From positions 2,897,282 to 2,961,281 of the forward strand of contig NZ_CP128988.1 of assembly GCF_030406045.1 (NCBI RefSeq): DNA of 64,000 bases, in the 5' to 3' direction. Shown piece after piece: positions 8,274-15,617 of the stretch. Below the pieces are notes generated by a model, which worked only from the letters and a program-made list of their open reading frames with translations, searched no databases and was not told the DNA's origin. This stretch comes from Thiohalobacter sp. IOR34. GTDB taxonomy: Bacteria; Pseudomonadota; Gammaproteobacteria; Thiohalobacterales; Thiohalobacteraceae. The position numbers were made by a program, and so were the translations under genes. Each line of letters opens with the position of its first letter. The stretch's first letter is position 1.

Positions 8274-8339
8274 TCAACCCGCCTATTGCACCAGTGATTC
8301 GCCCTGAGAATCGAATCCTTGTGCAATATCCGGGTTAGC
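8274..8339. repeat. Minimal family B palindrome
   Basis: A 66-bp near-perfect inverted repeat consisting only of the two MITE ends. AACCCGCCTATTGCACCAGT and GATTCG are followed by a 7-bp loop and CGAATCCTTGTGCAATATCC then GGGTTAG. It looks like an internally deleted MITE. It sits between the diguanylate cyclase stop and the SirB2 start. Confidence 0.7.
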
Positions 8340-8348
8340 CCTCTGCCG

Positions 8349-10169
8349 TCATCCGTCGCCGGCCTCGGCCACCAGGCAGCGGTTGCGGCCGGCCGCCTTG
8401 GCCCGGTACAGGGCCCGATCGGCACGCTCGAAGACCGTCTCGATATCATCCCCGCTGCGGAACTCGGCGATGCCGCAGGAGATGGTCACCGGCACGCTCT
8501 GCTTCTTGTAGTGGAAACCGCAATGCTCGACAGCGTGGCGCAGTTTCTCCGCCACCTCCAGCACGGCTTCCTGGCTGGCACCGGGCATCAGCTGCACGAA
8601 TTCCTCGCCCCCGTAGCGGGCGATGAAGTCGGTCTCGCGGATGTTGTCGGCGAGCAGACCGGCGATCACCTTCAGCACCTTGTCGCCCGCCTTGTGACCA
8701 TAGACGTCGTTGACCCGCTTGAAATGATCGACGTCCCAGACCAGCAGGCTCAGCGGCGTGCCGAAGCGCTTCCAGCGGGCGTATTCCTGCTGCACCCGCT
8801 CGTCCCAGGCCAGGCGGTTGGGGATCCCGGTCAGGGCATCGCACAGGGCCTGCTCCCGCTCGCTGCGGATCCGCTCGCGCAGGCTGCCGGCCTCTTCCTC
8901 CATCTCGGCCAGGCGCTGGTCGAGCTCGGCCAGCCGCGCCTCGGCCGCGGCCTGGCGTTCCGTCTCCTCCTGCCGGTGCTGCTCGACGTGCTCGAGAATG
9001 GTGTCCAGCCGCCGCTGCACCGCTGCCTTCAACTGTCCCAGGTCCCGGGCGTCGCGCACGCTGGCCTCGATGCCACGGACCTGCTCCTGCACGTTGTCGC
9101 CCAGGGCGCGGCCACTGCGGTAGCTCTCGCCCCGCGCCTCCTCGCTGCCCCGGACGAAGGCATCGATGTCCTGCAGGCGGTCGGTCACCTGCTGCAGGAA
9201 GCTCTCGATCTCCTTCTTCTCGTCCTGGGCCTGGAGACGCAGATCCTGCACCAGCTCGGCCAGGTCGCAGAGCAGTTGTTCCACGTCCAGCGCCTGCGCC
9301 GTGCCGCTCAGCGTCTCCTTGAGGTCCTCGACCCGCGGCTCGAACTCGGCCGGCAGCGACAGGCGCTGCAACAACCGCAGCAGCACCTCGCGCACCGCAG
9401 CCTGGTCATCCCCCGCCTCCGCCTCGCCCCGCAGCAGCCCGGCCTCCAGCAGCTCGTCGGCCAGCCGGCGAAGCGCCTGGTCCGCCTCGGCCTGCAGCAC
9501 CCGGGCTCGCAGCGCCTCCAGCCGCTCCGCGGCATCGGTCCGGGCGGCCAGCCGCTGCAGCAGATAGAGCAGCATCTCACGCTGCCCCGCCAGCGGATCG
9601 GCCGGCTCAGGCTGTGGCTCCGGTCTCGGTGCCGCCGAGGCGGCCGGCGGCTGACGCGAGAACAGTCGGCCGATCAGGCCGGGCGAAGCGCCGGGCGCCT
9701 CGGCCTCGTTCAGCGCCTGTTCCAGAAGCGCGGCAAAGGCCCTGACCACGGCGGGGATCTGGCCGTCGCCCGCCTCGCGCAGCTGCCTGCGCAGGGCCCG
9801 CACCCGGGAGCGGCTGCTGCGCGGCAGGGGGGTGCGTTCGAGCAGGTCGGCCAGCACATCGAGGGCACCGGGCGCCGTCTCGCGCGCCGCCCGTTTGGAA
9901 TCCAGCCGCACCAGGGTGGCGGACATGGCCTCGATGCGCGACTGCAACAGGCCGGCATCGGCCCGGTCGCGGATCGCGTCGCGCAGCGCCTTGAGCTGCT
10001 CGTCGAGGGTGTCGTCCAGGCCGTCCGCTGCCAGGGTCAGGCGGCTGATGGTCTTGCGCAGCAGTTCCTCCAGCCGCTGCCACTGGCGTTCCTTCTGCTC
10101 GGCCTGCTCCAGGCTGTCGTAATACCTGCGCTTCCAGGTCTCGATGGAGGATTGATGTTCGCTTGTCAC
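8349..10169 (-). CDS. Diguanylate cyclase with long coiled-coil N-terminus (DgcP-like)
   Basis: 606 residues, GTG start at 10169. Residues 1 to about 440 are charged, Leu/Glu/Arg-rich and predicted coiled coil, with no membrane segment, followed by a GGDEF domain. The active-site motif is GGEEF at about residue 520, and RETD five residues before it is an intact inhibitory I-site. So it should make c-di-GMP with product feedback. The length, the cytoplasmic coiled-coil N-terminus and the neighbours (endonuclease-fold gene and dsbA) resemble Pseudomonas DgcP, a cell-pole diguanylate cyclase. It ends 10 bp from the minimal MITE palindrome. Confidence 0.88.
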   Translation of the reverse strand: MTSEHQSSIETWKRRYYDSLEQAEQKERQWQRLEELLRKTISRLTLAADGLDDTLDEQLKALRDAIRDRADAGLLQSRIEAMSATLVRLDSKRAARETAPGALDVLADLLERTPLPRSSRSRVRALRRQLREAGDGQIPAVVRAFAALLEQALNEAEAPGASPGLIGRLFSRQPPAASAAPRPEPQPEPADPLAGQREMLLYLLQRLAARTDAAERLEALRARVLQAEADQALRRLADELLEAGLLRGEAEAGDDQAAVREVLLRLLQRLSLPAEFEPRVEDLKETLSGTAQALDVEQLLCDLAELVQDLRLQAQDEKKEIESFLQQVTDRLQDIDAFVRGSEEARGESYRSGRALGDNVQEQVRGIEASVRDARDLGQLKAAVQRRLDTILEHVEQHRQEETERQAAAEARLAELDQRLAEMEEEAGSLRERIRSEREQALCDALTGIPNRLAWDERVQQEYARWKRFGTPLSLLVWDVDHFKRVNDVYGHKAGDKVLKVIAGLLADNIRETDFIARYGGEEFVQLMPGASQEAVLEVAEKLRHAVEHCGFHYKKQSVPVTISCGIAEFRSGDDIETVFERADRALYRAKAAGRNRCLVAEAGDG

Positions 10170-10263
10170 CGGCGCCCTGCCCTGCTCTGCCGCATCCGCT
10201 TCCAGGTTTATCGGCGACGGTGGCGCAGAGTTTACCCCGCCTATTGAGCCTGCGTGACCGGCG

Positions 10264-10281
10264 GGCCGGCTGTTACCGGCC
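10264..10281 (-). terminator. Short hairpin after the endonuclease-fold gene
   Basis: GGCCGG-TAACAG-CCGGCC on the minus strand begins directly after the stop codon at 10282. Perfect 6-bp stem, no T tract, so termination is uncertain. Confidence 0.4.
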
Positions 10282-11109
10282 TCAGGCGCCGACCAGGTGG
10301 ATGCTGTCCGGCAGCACCACCTCCATGCAGATCGGCAGATGATCGGACACCGGGCAGTCGAGCACCCGCATGCGGTTCACCTCCAGGGTCGGTGTCACCA
10401 GGATGTGGTCGATGTTGCGCCGCGGTCGCCAACTGGGGAAGGTGTTCATGCCATGGATCGGCTCGGTCATCAGGGTGCGGTTGATGAGGAAGTCCATCTC
10501 CTCACTGCGCGAAGGAAAGTTGAAATCGCCCATCAGCACCACATGGCGGTTCTCGTTGATCAGTCCGGCCACGTAGTCGAGCTGCTGCAGACGGGTGCGG
10601 CGGCCGAGCGCCAGGTGGATGATCAGCACCAGCAGGGAATCCTCGCCGTGGCCATAGCGGATCGCCAGCACGCCGCGCCCGGGGATGGGGCCCGGCAGCT
10701 TGTGCTCGACGATCTCGCTGCATTGGAACCGGCTCAATACGCCGATGGCATGCTTGGCGATGCGCCCGATGCGGCGGTTGGTCTGATCGTACCAGAAGGG
10801 AAAGCCGGCCTTCTGGGCGAGGTATTCGGTGAGGTTGATGAAGCCGCTGCGCAGACTGCCGGCATCGGCCTCCTGCAGACCGACCAGATCGTACTGGCTG
10901 ACCAGCTCGGCGATGCGGTCGAGATTGTGGAAGCGGCTGGCATGGGGCAGGACGTGCTTCCAGCTGTGAGTGAAGTACTGGCGGAAGCGGCGCGTGCTGA
11001 TACCGGTCTGGATGTTGAAGCTGAGCAGCCGCAGGCGATGACCGCTGTTGCGGCGCGATGCCGTGTCGCAGACATGCTCGGCAGCGATGGGCAGGGCGTG
11101 GGCACTCAT
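10282..11109 (-). CDS. Endonuclease/exonuclease/phosphatase family protein
   Basis: 275 residues. The EEP fold motifs are in order: LRLLSFNIQTG at the N-terminus, DLVGLQEADAG (catalytic Glu), IHLALGRRTRLQQLDYV, VLMGDFNFPS (catalytic Asp/Asn), NIDHILVT, and the terminal SDHLPI (Asp-His pair). All metal and catalytic residues of the DNase I/synaptojanin superfamily are present. No signal peptide or membrane segment. The ATG (11109-11107) overlaps the stop codon of the upstream acetolactate synthase as ATGA, implying translational coupling. In Pseudomonas, as I recall, the homologous gene lies between dgcP and dsbA. Substrate (nucleic acid, phosphoinositide-like or other phosphodiester) is unknown. 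Confidence 0.85.
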   Translation of the reverse strand: MSAHALPIAAEHVCDTASRRNSGHRLRLLSFNIQTGISTRRFRQYFTHSWKHVLPHASRFHNLDRIAELVSQYDLVGLQEADAGSLRSGFINLTEYLAQKAGFPFWYDQTNRRIGRIAKHAIGVLSRFQCSEIVEHKLPGPIPGRGVLAIRYGHGEDSLLVLIIHLALGRRTRLQQLDYVAGLINENRHVVLMGDFNFPSRSEEMDFLINRTLMTEPIHGMNTFPSWRPRRNIDHILVTPTLEVNRMRVLDCPVSDHLPICMEVVLPDSIHLVGA

Positions 11110-12737
11110 AGCGGACAGACCAGCTTGCCCAGCTTCTCGGTCAGCTTGAGGTTCTCGCCATAGTCCACGGGGCAGTCGATGACGCACAGCCGATCGCTGG
11201 CCAGCGCCTCCCTGAGAATCGGCATCAGCTCCCCGGTGTGCTCCACGCGGAAGCCGCGGGCCCCGAATGACTCGGCATAGCGCACGAAATCGGGGTTGCC
11301 GAAGCGCACGTGGGAAATTCGCCGGAACTGGTTCATCTGCTTCCACTCGATCAGGCCGTAGCCACCATCGTTCCAGATCAATATGACGATCGGCACCTTG
11401 AGACGCAGCGCCGTCTCGATCTCCTGGGAATTCATCATGAAGCCGGCATCCCCGGTCACTGCCACCACATGCCGGTCCGGGTAGACCATCTTGGCGGCGA
11501 TCGCGCCCGGCACGGCGATACCCATGCTGGCGAAGCCATTGGAGATCAGGCAGGTATTAGGGTACTCGCAGCGGAACATGCGCGCCATCCACATCTTGTG
11601 GGCACCGACATCGCAAACCACGATGTCCTCCAGATCGAGGACGGTGCGCAGATCCCAGATCAGCTTCTGCGGCTTGACCGGATAGCCCTGGTCGTTGGCT
11701 TGCTGGTTCATCTCCTCGATCAGGGCCTCGCGCAGGGCGCGCATGGGATGGCCCTGGTGCGGCGCGGCCAACTCGGCGATGCGCATCAGACTGTGCTTGA
11801 TGTCCCCCAGCACACCGACCGTAACCGGATAACTGGCATCGACCTCGGCCGGACTGGCGTCGATGTGGATGATCTTGCGATCACGGGTCGGGTGCCAGAG
11901 GTGGGGATGATATTCGACCAGATCGTAGCCGATGCAGATGATCAGATCGGCTCGCGAGAATCCGCAGCTCACATAGTCGTTGGCCTGCAGGCCGGCACTG
12001 CCCAGGGCGGTCGGATGGCGGAAGGGGATCACCCCCTTGGCCATGAAGGTGTTGGCGGTGGGGATACCGAGCTTTTCGGCGAAATCGGCCAGATGCTTCC
12101 AGGCCCGCGCCCGCACCACGCCGTTGCCGGCGAGGATGATCGGGTTGCGTGCCTCGGAGATCAGTTCGGCGGCCCGCTCCACCTGCTCCCGCGAGGGCTC
12201 CGGCTGCACCGGATGCTTGATCGCCAGGGGCACGTCGTCCAGCTCCATCTTGGCGATGTTCTCGGGAAACTCGATGAAGGTGGCACCGGTCTTCTCGCTC
12301 TGCGCCACCTTGAAGGCCTTGCGCACCACCTCGGGGATGATGTTCGGGGTCAGCAAGCGGGAGGTGTACTTGGTGATGGGACGGAACATCTGCTGCAGGT
12401 CGAGGACCTGGTGCGACTCCTTGTGCAGCCGGTTGGTATCGGCCTGGCCGGCGATGGCCACCAGCGGCGCATAGTCCATGTTGGCGTCGGCCACGCCGGT
12501 CACCAGGTTGGTGGCCCCAGGCCCGAGGGTGGACAGACAGACCCCGGCATGGCCGGTGAGCCGGCCGTAGACGTCGGCCATGAAGGCCGCCCCCTGCTCA
12601 TGACGGCAGGTAACGAACTGGATGCTGCTGTCGAGCAAGGCATCCATCAGATCCAGGTTCTCCTCGCCGGGCACGCCGAAGATGTATTCCACGCCCTCGT
12701 TTTCGAGACACCGGACGAACAGCTCTGCTGCTTTCAT
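11106..12737 (-). CDS. Acetolactate synthase, catabolic (AlsS/BudB) type
   Basis: 543 residues. Thiamine-diphosphate enzyme signature: catalytic Glu in CRHEQGAAFMADVYGRLTG, the GPGATN loop, the central domain, and the diphosphate/Mg motif GDAGFMMNSQEI with NDGGYGL. Sequence order (IFGVPGEENLDLMDAL, KHPVQPEPSREQ) fits the FAD-independent catabolic acetolactate synthases that condense two pyruvates. No regulatory subunit (ilvN/ilvH) and no acetolactate decarboxylase lie nearby, so the product's fate is unclear. A related TPP enzyme with another 2-oxoacid substrate is the alternative. The gene is translationally coupled to the EEP-family gene downstream and interrupts the usual order with dsbA. 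Confidence 0.85.
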   Translation of the reverse strand: MKAAELFVRCLENEGVEYIFGVPGEENLDLMDALLDSSIQFVTCRHEQGAAFMADVYGRLTGHAGVCLSTLGPGATNLVTGVADANMDYAPLVAIAGQADTNRLHKESHQVLDLQQMFRPITKYTSRLLTPNIIPEVVRKAFKVAQSEKTGATFIEFPENIAKMELDDVPLAIKHPVQPEPSREQVERAAELISEARNPIILAGNGVVRARAWKHLADFAEKLGIPTANTFMAKGVIPFRHPTALGSAGLQANDYVSCGFSRADLIICIGYDLVEYHPHLWHPTRDRKIIHIDASPAEVDASYPVTVGVLGDIKHSLMRIAELAAPHQGHPMRALREALIEEMNQQANDQGYPVKPQKLIWDLRTVLDLEDIVVCDVGAHKMWMARMFRCEYPNTCLISNGFASMGIAVPGAIAAKMVYPDRHVVAVTGDAGFMMNSQEIETALRLKVPIVILIWNDGGYGLIEWKQMNQFRRISHVRFGNPDFVRYAESFGARGFRVEHTGELMPILREALASDRLCVIDCPVDYGENLKLTEKLGKLVCPL

Positions 12738-12785
12738 CTTCCCCCCGTTTCACGGACCCTGGCGCGGCGGCCTGGCCGCCGGCGC

Positions 12786-13439
12786 TCAGGGCCTGGCCGC
12801 GGCCTGCCGGGCCTGGCGCTCCCGCTCGATGAGATAGTCCACCACCCGCAGCATCGCCTCGTGGCTGCCGGCGTCGCTGGCCGAGGTGCGGTACTTGCCA
12901 TTGACGATCAGGCTCGGCACGCCGCGAATCCCCGAGCGGCGGGTCAACTGGCGAGCCCGGTTGATCTTGGTCAGTACGCCGAAGGAGTTGTAGGTGGCGT
13001 CGAAATCCTTGCCGCTGACACCCTGTTCAACGAAGAACTTGCGTAGATCATCGGCCGAACGGAAGCGCCGGCGCTCCTGATGGATGGCGCGGAACAGCGG
13101 GGCATGGATCCTGTCTTCCACCCCGAGCAGCTCGGCGGTATACCAGGCACGTGCCAGCGGCTCCCAGTTCTTCGCCAGCACGGCGGGGACGCGCACGAAT
13201 TCCACGTCAGCGGGCTGACGCTTCAGCCAGTCCGCCAGTTCCGGCTCCAGCTGATAGCAATGCGGACAACCGTACCAGAACATCTCCACCACCTCGATCT
13301 TGGCCGGATCACGGGTCGGCAGCGGCGGTGAGATGCGCTTGTATTCGATACCTTCGTCGAAACCAGCGGCGCTGGCGGCGCCGGCCATGAACAGGGCCGC
13401 CAGCAGCGGCATCAGCCAGGAGATGATTTTTCTACGCAT
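12786..13439 (-). CDS. dsbA: Periplasmic thiol:disulfide oxidoreductase DsbA
   Basis: 217 residues. Signal peptide (MRRKIISWLMPLLAALFMAG, cleavage after ASA), thioredoxin fold with the active site CPHC at about residue 56, and the cis-proline loop RGVPSLIV near residue 175. It introduces disulfides into exported proteins and is re-oxidised by DsbB, which is not in the window. Exported c-type cytochromes and the TonB receptor nearby are potential clients. ATG at 13439 has AAGGTG upstream. A 247-bp inverted-repeat element begins only 39 bp upstream of the start, so the promoter must lie inside or be read through that element. Confidence 0.93.
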   Translation of the reverse strand: MRRKIISWLMPLLAALFMAGAASAAGFDEGIEYKRISPPLPTRDPAKIEVVEMFWYGCPHCYQLEPELADWLKRQPADVEFVRVPAVLAKNWEPLARAWYTAELLGVEDRIHAPLFRAIHQERRRFRSADDLRKFFVEQGVSGKDFDATYNSFGVLTKINRARQLTRRSGIRGVPSLIVNGKYRTSASDAGSHEAMLRVVDYLIERERQARQAAARP

Positions 13440-13477
13440 GAGACACCTTAGAGAGATTTGGATGTTAGGGCCTGTTG

Positions 13478-13724
13478 ACACCCCACCCAATGGGCCCTGC
13501 CGGGACTCTTTTTTCGTCCAGCAAGGCAGAATGAGCGAGGTGTAGTCAGTCTACATGAGCGAATGATAACGCCGCTGGGCGGGAAAAGAGCCCCAGCCCT
13601 GCGGGTTGCGCCTGAAAAAGCGCCACTCCGCGTTGCTCGTCGTTCATTTGGCGTCACCAAACCGCTCTCCTCGCGCCTTGATTGGCGCTTTTTCAGACGC
13701 AACAGGGCCCATTGGGTGGGGTGT
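13478..13724. mobile_element. 247-bp inverted-repeat element upstream of dsbA
   Basis: The ends are a perfect 22-bp inverted repeat: CACCCCACCCAATGGGCCCT (from 13479) and its complement up to 13723. A second inverted pair, GCGCCTGAAAAAGCGCCA (13608-13625) and TGGCGCTTTTTCAGACGC (13683-13700), lies inside with one mismatch. A small palindrome TGTAGTCAGTCTACA is near 13540. No coding capacity. The left flank CCTGTTGACA resembles the outer edge of some REP elements. It fills most of the dsbA-cytochrome c4 gap; 13725-13920 shows nothing else I recognise. Confidence 0.7.
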
Positions 13725-13920
13725 TACTGATTCCTCGGTTGGAACACGGGCAGGGTGCCGAGTTCCGTCGCCATGCCGGGAAACCCCGCCTGCCCCGGCC
13801 AGTACGGATGATACCCCCAACATGGAACTGGCGGGGGATGGATCCGAGCGACCGGCCACAGTATCGCACAGCGGCCTGAACGGGGCCTGAACCCCGACCG
13901 GGCCGCCGAGAGCCGGAAAC

Positions 13921-13951
13921 GAAGAAGGGCGGCCTATGGCCGCCCTTCTTC
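13921..13951 (-). terminator. Strong hairpin downstream of cytochrome c4
   Basis: GAAGAAGGGCGGCC and GGCCGCCCTTCTTC form a perfect 14-bp stem with a 3-nt loop, 31 nt past the cytochrome c4 stop. Only GTTTCC follows, so the U tract is poor, but the stem is very stable. Confidence 0.6.
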
Positions 13952-13981
13952 AGGTTCGGGAGATGCCCGTGGGCAACCCGA

Positions 13982-14593
13982 TCAGCGCAGGCCCTGCACG
14001 TAGCTGGCCACGGCCGCGATCTCCTCGTCGGTCATCCGCGCCGCGACACCGCGCATCATCTTGCCGGCGTCGTTGCTGCGGCTGCCGTCACGGAAGGCCT
14101 TGAGCTGGTTCTCGACATACTTGGCGTGCTGACCGGCCAGAGCCGGGAAGTTGGCTGCCGGGTTGCCGGCGCCGTTCGGCGCGTGGCAGGCCATGCAGGC
14201 GGCCACGCCCGTGGTCTTGTTGCCGCCACGATAGATCTTCTCGCCCAGATCGACCAGCTTGGGGTCGGCCTCGCCCAGCTTCTTGGCCTGGCTGGCGAAG
14301 AAGGCCGCGACGTTTTCCATGTCCTGCGGGCTGAGGCCGACGGCCATGGGCGCCATCAGGGCGTTGCTGCGCCGTCCGGCCTTGAAGTCGGCCAGCTGCT
14401 TGGCCAGGTACTTGGCGTGCTGACCGGCCAGCTTCGGCCATTCGGGGTTGACGCTGTTGCCGTCGGCACCGTGACAGCTGGCGCACATGGCGGCCTTCTC
14501 CTTGCCGGCAGCCGCGTCGGCGGCCATGGCGGAACTGGCGGCAAAGGCCGCAGAAAGGGTCATAACTGCTGCAAAAACAAGCTGCTTGTTCAT
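13982..14593 (-). CDS. Dihaem cytochrome c4
   Basis: 203 residues with a signal peptide (MNKQLVFAAVMTLSAAFAAS, cleavage after AMA). There are two tandem class I cytochrome domains, each about 90 residues: CASCHG near residue 37 and CMACHA near residue 133, each with the matching WPKLAGQHAKYL / FPALAGQHAKYV segment and a distal methionine (ALMAPMA, GKMMRGVA). Cytochrome c4 passes electrons from the bc1 complex to terminal oxidases such as cbb3. It has a good sigma-70 promoter at 14687-14715 and is divergent from engB. Confidence 0.93.
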   Translation of the reverse strand: MNKQLVFAAVMTLSAAFAASSAMAADAAAGKEKAAMCASCHGADGNSVNPEWPKLAGQHAKYLAKQLADFKAGRRSNALMAPMAVGLSPQDMENVAAFFASQAKKLGEADPKLVDLGEKIYRGGNKTTGVAACMACHAPNGAGNPAANFPALAGQHAKYVENQLKAFRDGSRSNDAGKMMRGVAARMTDEEIAAVASYVQGLR

Positions 14594-14686
14594 CTTGGAC
14601 AGGACTCCTGAGCCTTGCTGCCGCCGGCTTGCGGCCGGCTTCTGGATGCGGCGCACCGCCATGCGCCCCGAAATTTTGGAGCGCCA

Positions 14687-14715
14687 TTTATACCAGCGAG
14701 GGCTGCCTGCTTCAA
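14687..14715 (-). promoter_or_regulatory. Sigma-70 promoter of cytochrome c4
   Basis: TTGAAG (14715-14710), 17-bp spacer, TATAAA (14692-14687). Predicted start near 14680 gives a leader of roughly 87 nt. Confidence 0.65.
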
Positions 14716-14784
14716 TAGCAGGGGCTGTACCCGTCAGCCTGGAAACCCTCGCCAGCCGGGTCCGCATGGTGCAAAATCCCGCCC

Positions 14785-15393
14785 ATGATCAATCACTTCG
14801 CACGGGCCCGCTTCCTCACCAGCGCACCGACCCTGTCCCAGGCACCGCCGGACGAGGGACGCGAGGCGGCCTTCGCCGGCCGCTCCAACGCCGGCAAGTC
14901 CAGTGCCCTGAACGCGATCAGCGGCCAGCGCGCCCTGGCCCGGACCAGCAAGACCCCGGGCCGCACCCGGCTGATCAACTTCTTCCAGGTCACCGGCGAG
15001 GCCCGGCTGGTGGACCTTCCCGGCTACGGTTACGCCAAGGTCTCACAGAAGGTGAAGGCCGAGTGGCAGCGCCATCTGGCCGAATACCTGGAGCGGCGCC
15101 GCTCGCTGGCCGGCCTGATCCTGCTGATGGACATTCGCCACCCGCTCACCGAGGCCGACCTGCAGATGCTGGGCTGGGCCCAGGCGGCTGGCCTGCCGGT
15201 GCATATCCTGCTGACTAAGGCCGACAAGCTGAAGCGCGGCCCGGCCCAGGCGGCCCTGCTCGGGGTGCGCAAGGCCCTGCGCGAGGCGGGCATCGAGGCC
15301 AGCGTGCAGCTGTTCTCGGCGCTGAAGAAGACGGGTCTGGACGAGGTGCGCGCCCTGCTCAGCGACTGGCTGGAACTGCCACAGGAAGAATAG
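14785..15393 (+). CDS. engB: Ribosome biogenesis GTPase YihA/EngB
   Basis: 202 residues, a single TrmE-Era-EngA-EngB-type G domain. G1 is [10 protein letters not shown]3 is [12 protein letters not shown]4 is TKADK, and G5 is FSALKKTG. It is essential in many bacteria for 50S assembly. ATG at 14785 is taken because it gives the normal family N-terminus ([26 protein letters not shown]); no clear ribosome site precedes it. It lies divergent from cytochrome c4 and convergent with polA, as in pseudomonads. Confidence 0.93.
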   Translation: MINHFARARFLTSAPTLSQAPPDEGREAAFAGRSNAGKSSALNAISGQRALARTSKTPGRTRLINFFQVTGEARLVDLPGYGYAKVSQKVKAEWQRHLAEYLERRRSLAGLILLMDIRHPLTEADLQMLGWAQAAGLPVHILLTKADKLKRGPAQAALLGVRKALREAGIEASVQLFSALKKTGLDEVRALLSDWLELPQEE

Positions 15394-15420
15394 GGGAATA
15401 ACGCCGGCGCAAAAAGAAGC

Positions 15421-15482
15421 CCCGGTATCCAAGGGGGGGAGAGATACCAGGGCCAACGTCACCCGGCCCTGGGGAGGGCCGG
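15421..15482. terminator. Hairpins between convergent engB and polA
   Basis: Two hairpins lie in the 224-bp convergent gap: CCCGGTATC...GATACCAGGG (about 15421-15451) and CCGGCCC-TGGGGA-GGGCCGG (15463-15482). Either could end transcription from both sides. No T tract is evident. The rest of 15394-15617 shows no gene. Confidence 0.35.
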
Positions 15483-15617
15483 TCAGGAGGAATGTCCGCT
15501 CCAGGGAGGGAGAGCGGATTCCAGCAACCACTCAGGTTGTACTACGTTGGAACGGCAAAGGGAGAAAAGGTTCCCGGCGGCGGAAACCATCCCATGAACG
15601 GTGTGCGGGATTTGGAC

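Noticed and set aside
9285..9300. parS-like sequence (GTTGTTCCACGTCCAG)
   Set aside because: Only half of the palindrome matches, and it lies inside the diguanylate cyclase gene.
13448..13890. Small frames starting MRLKKR on both strands upstream of dsbA
   Set aside because: Both arise from the same inverted repeat; there is no ribosome site or family resemblance.
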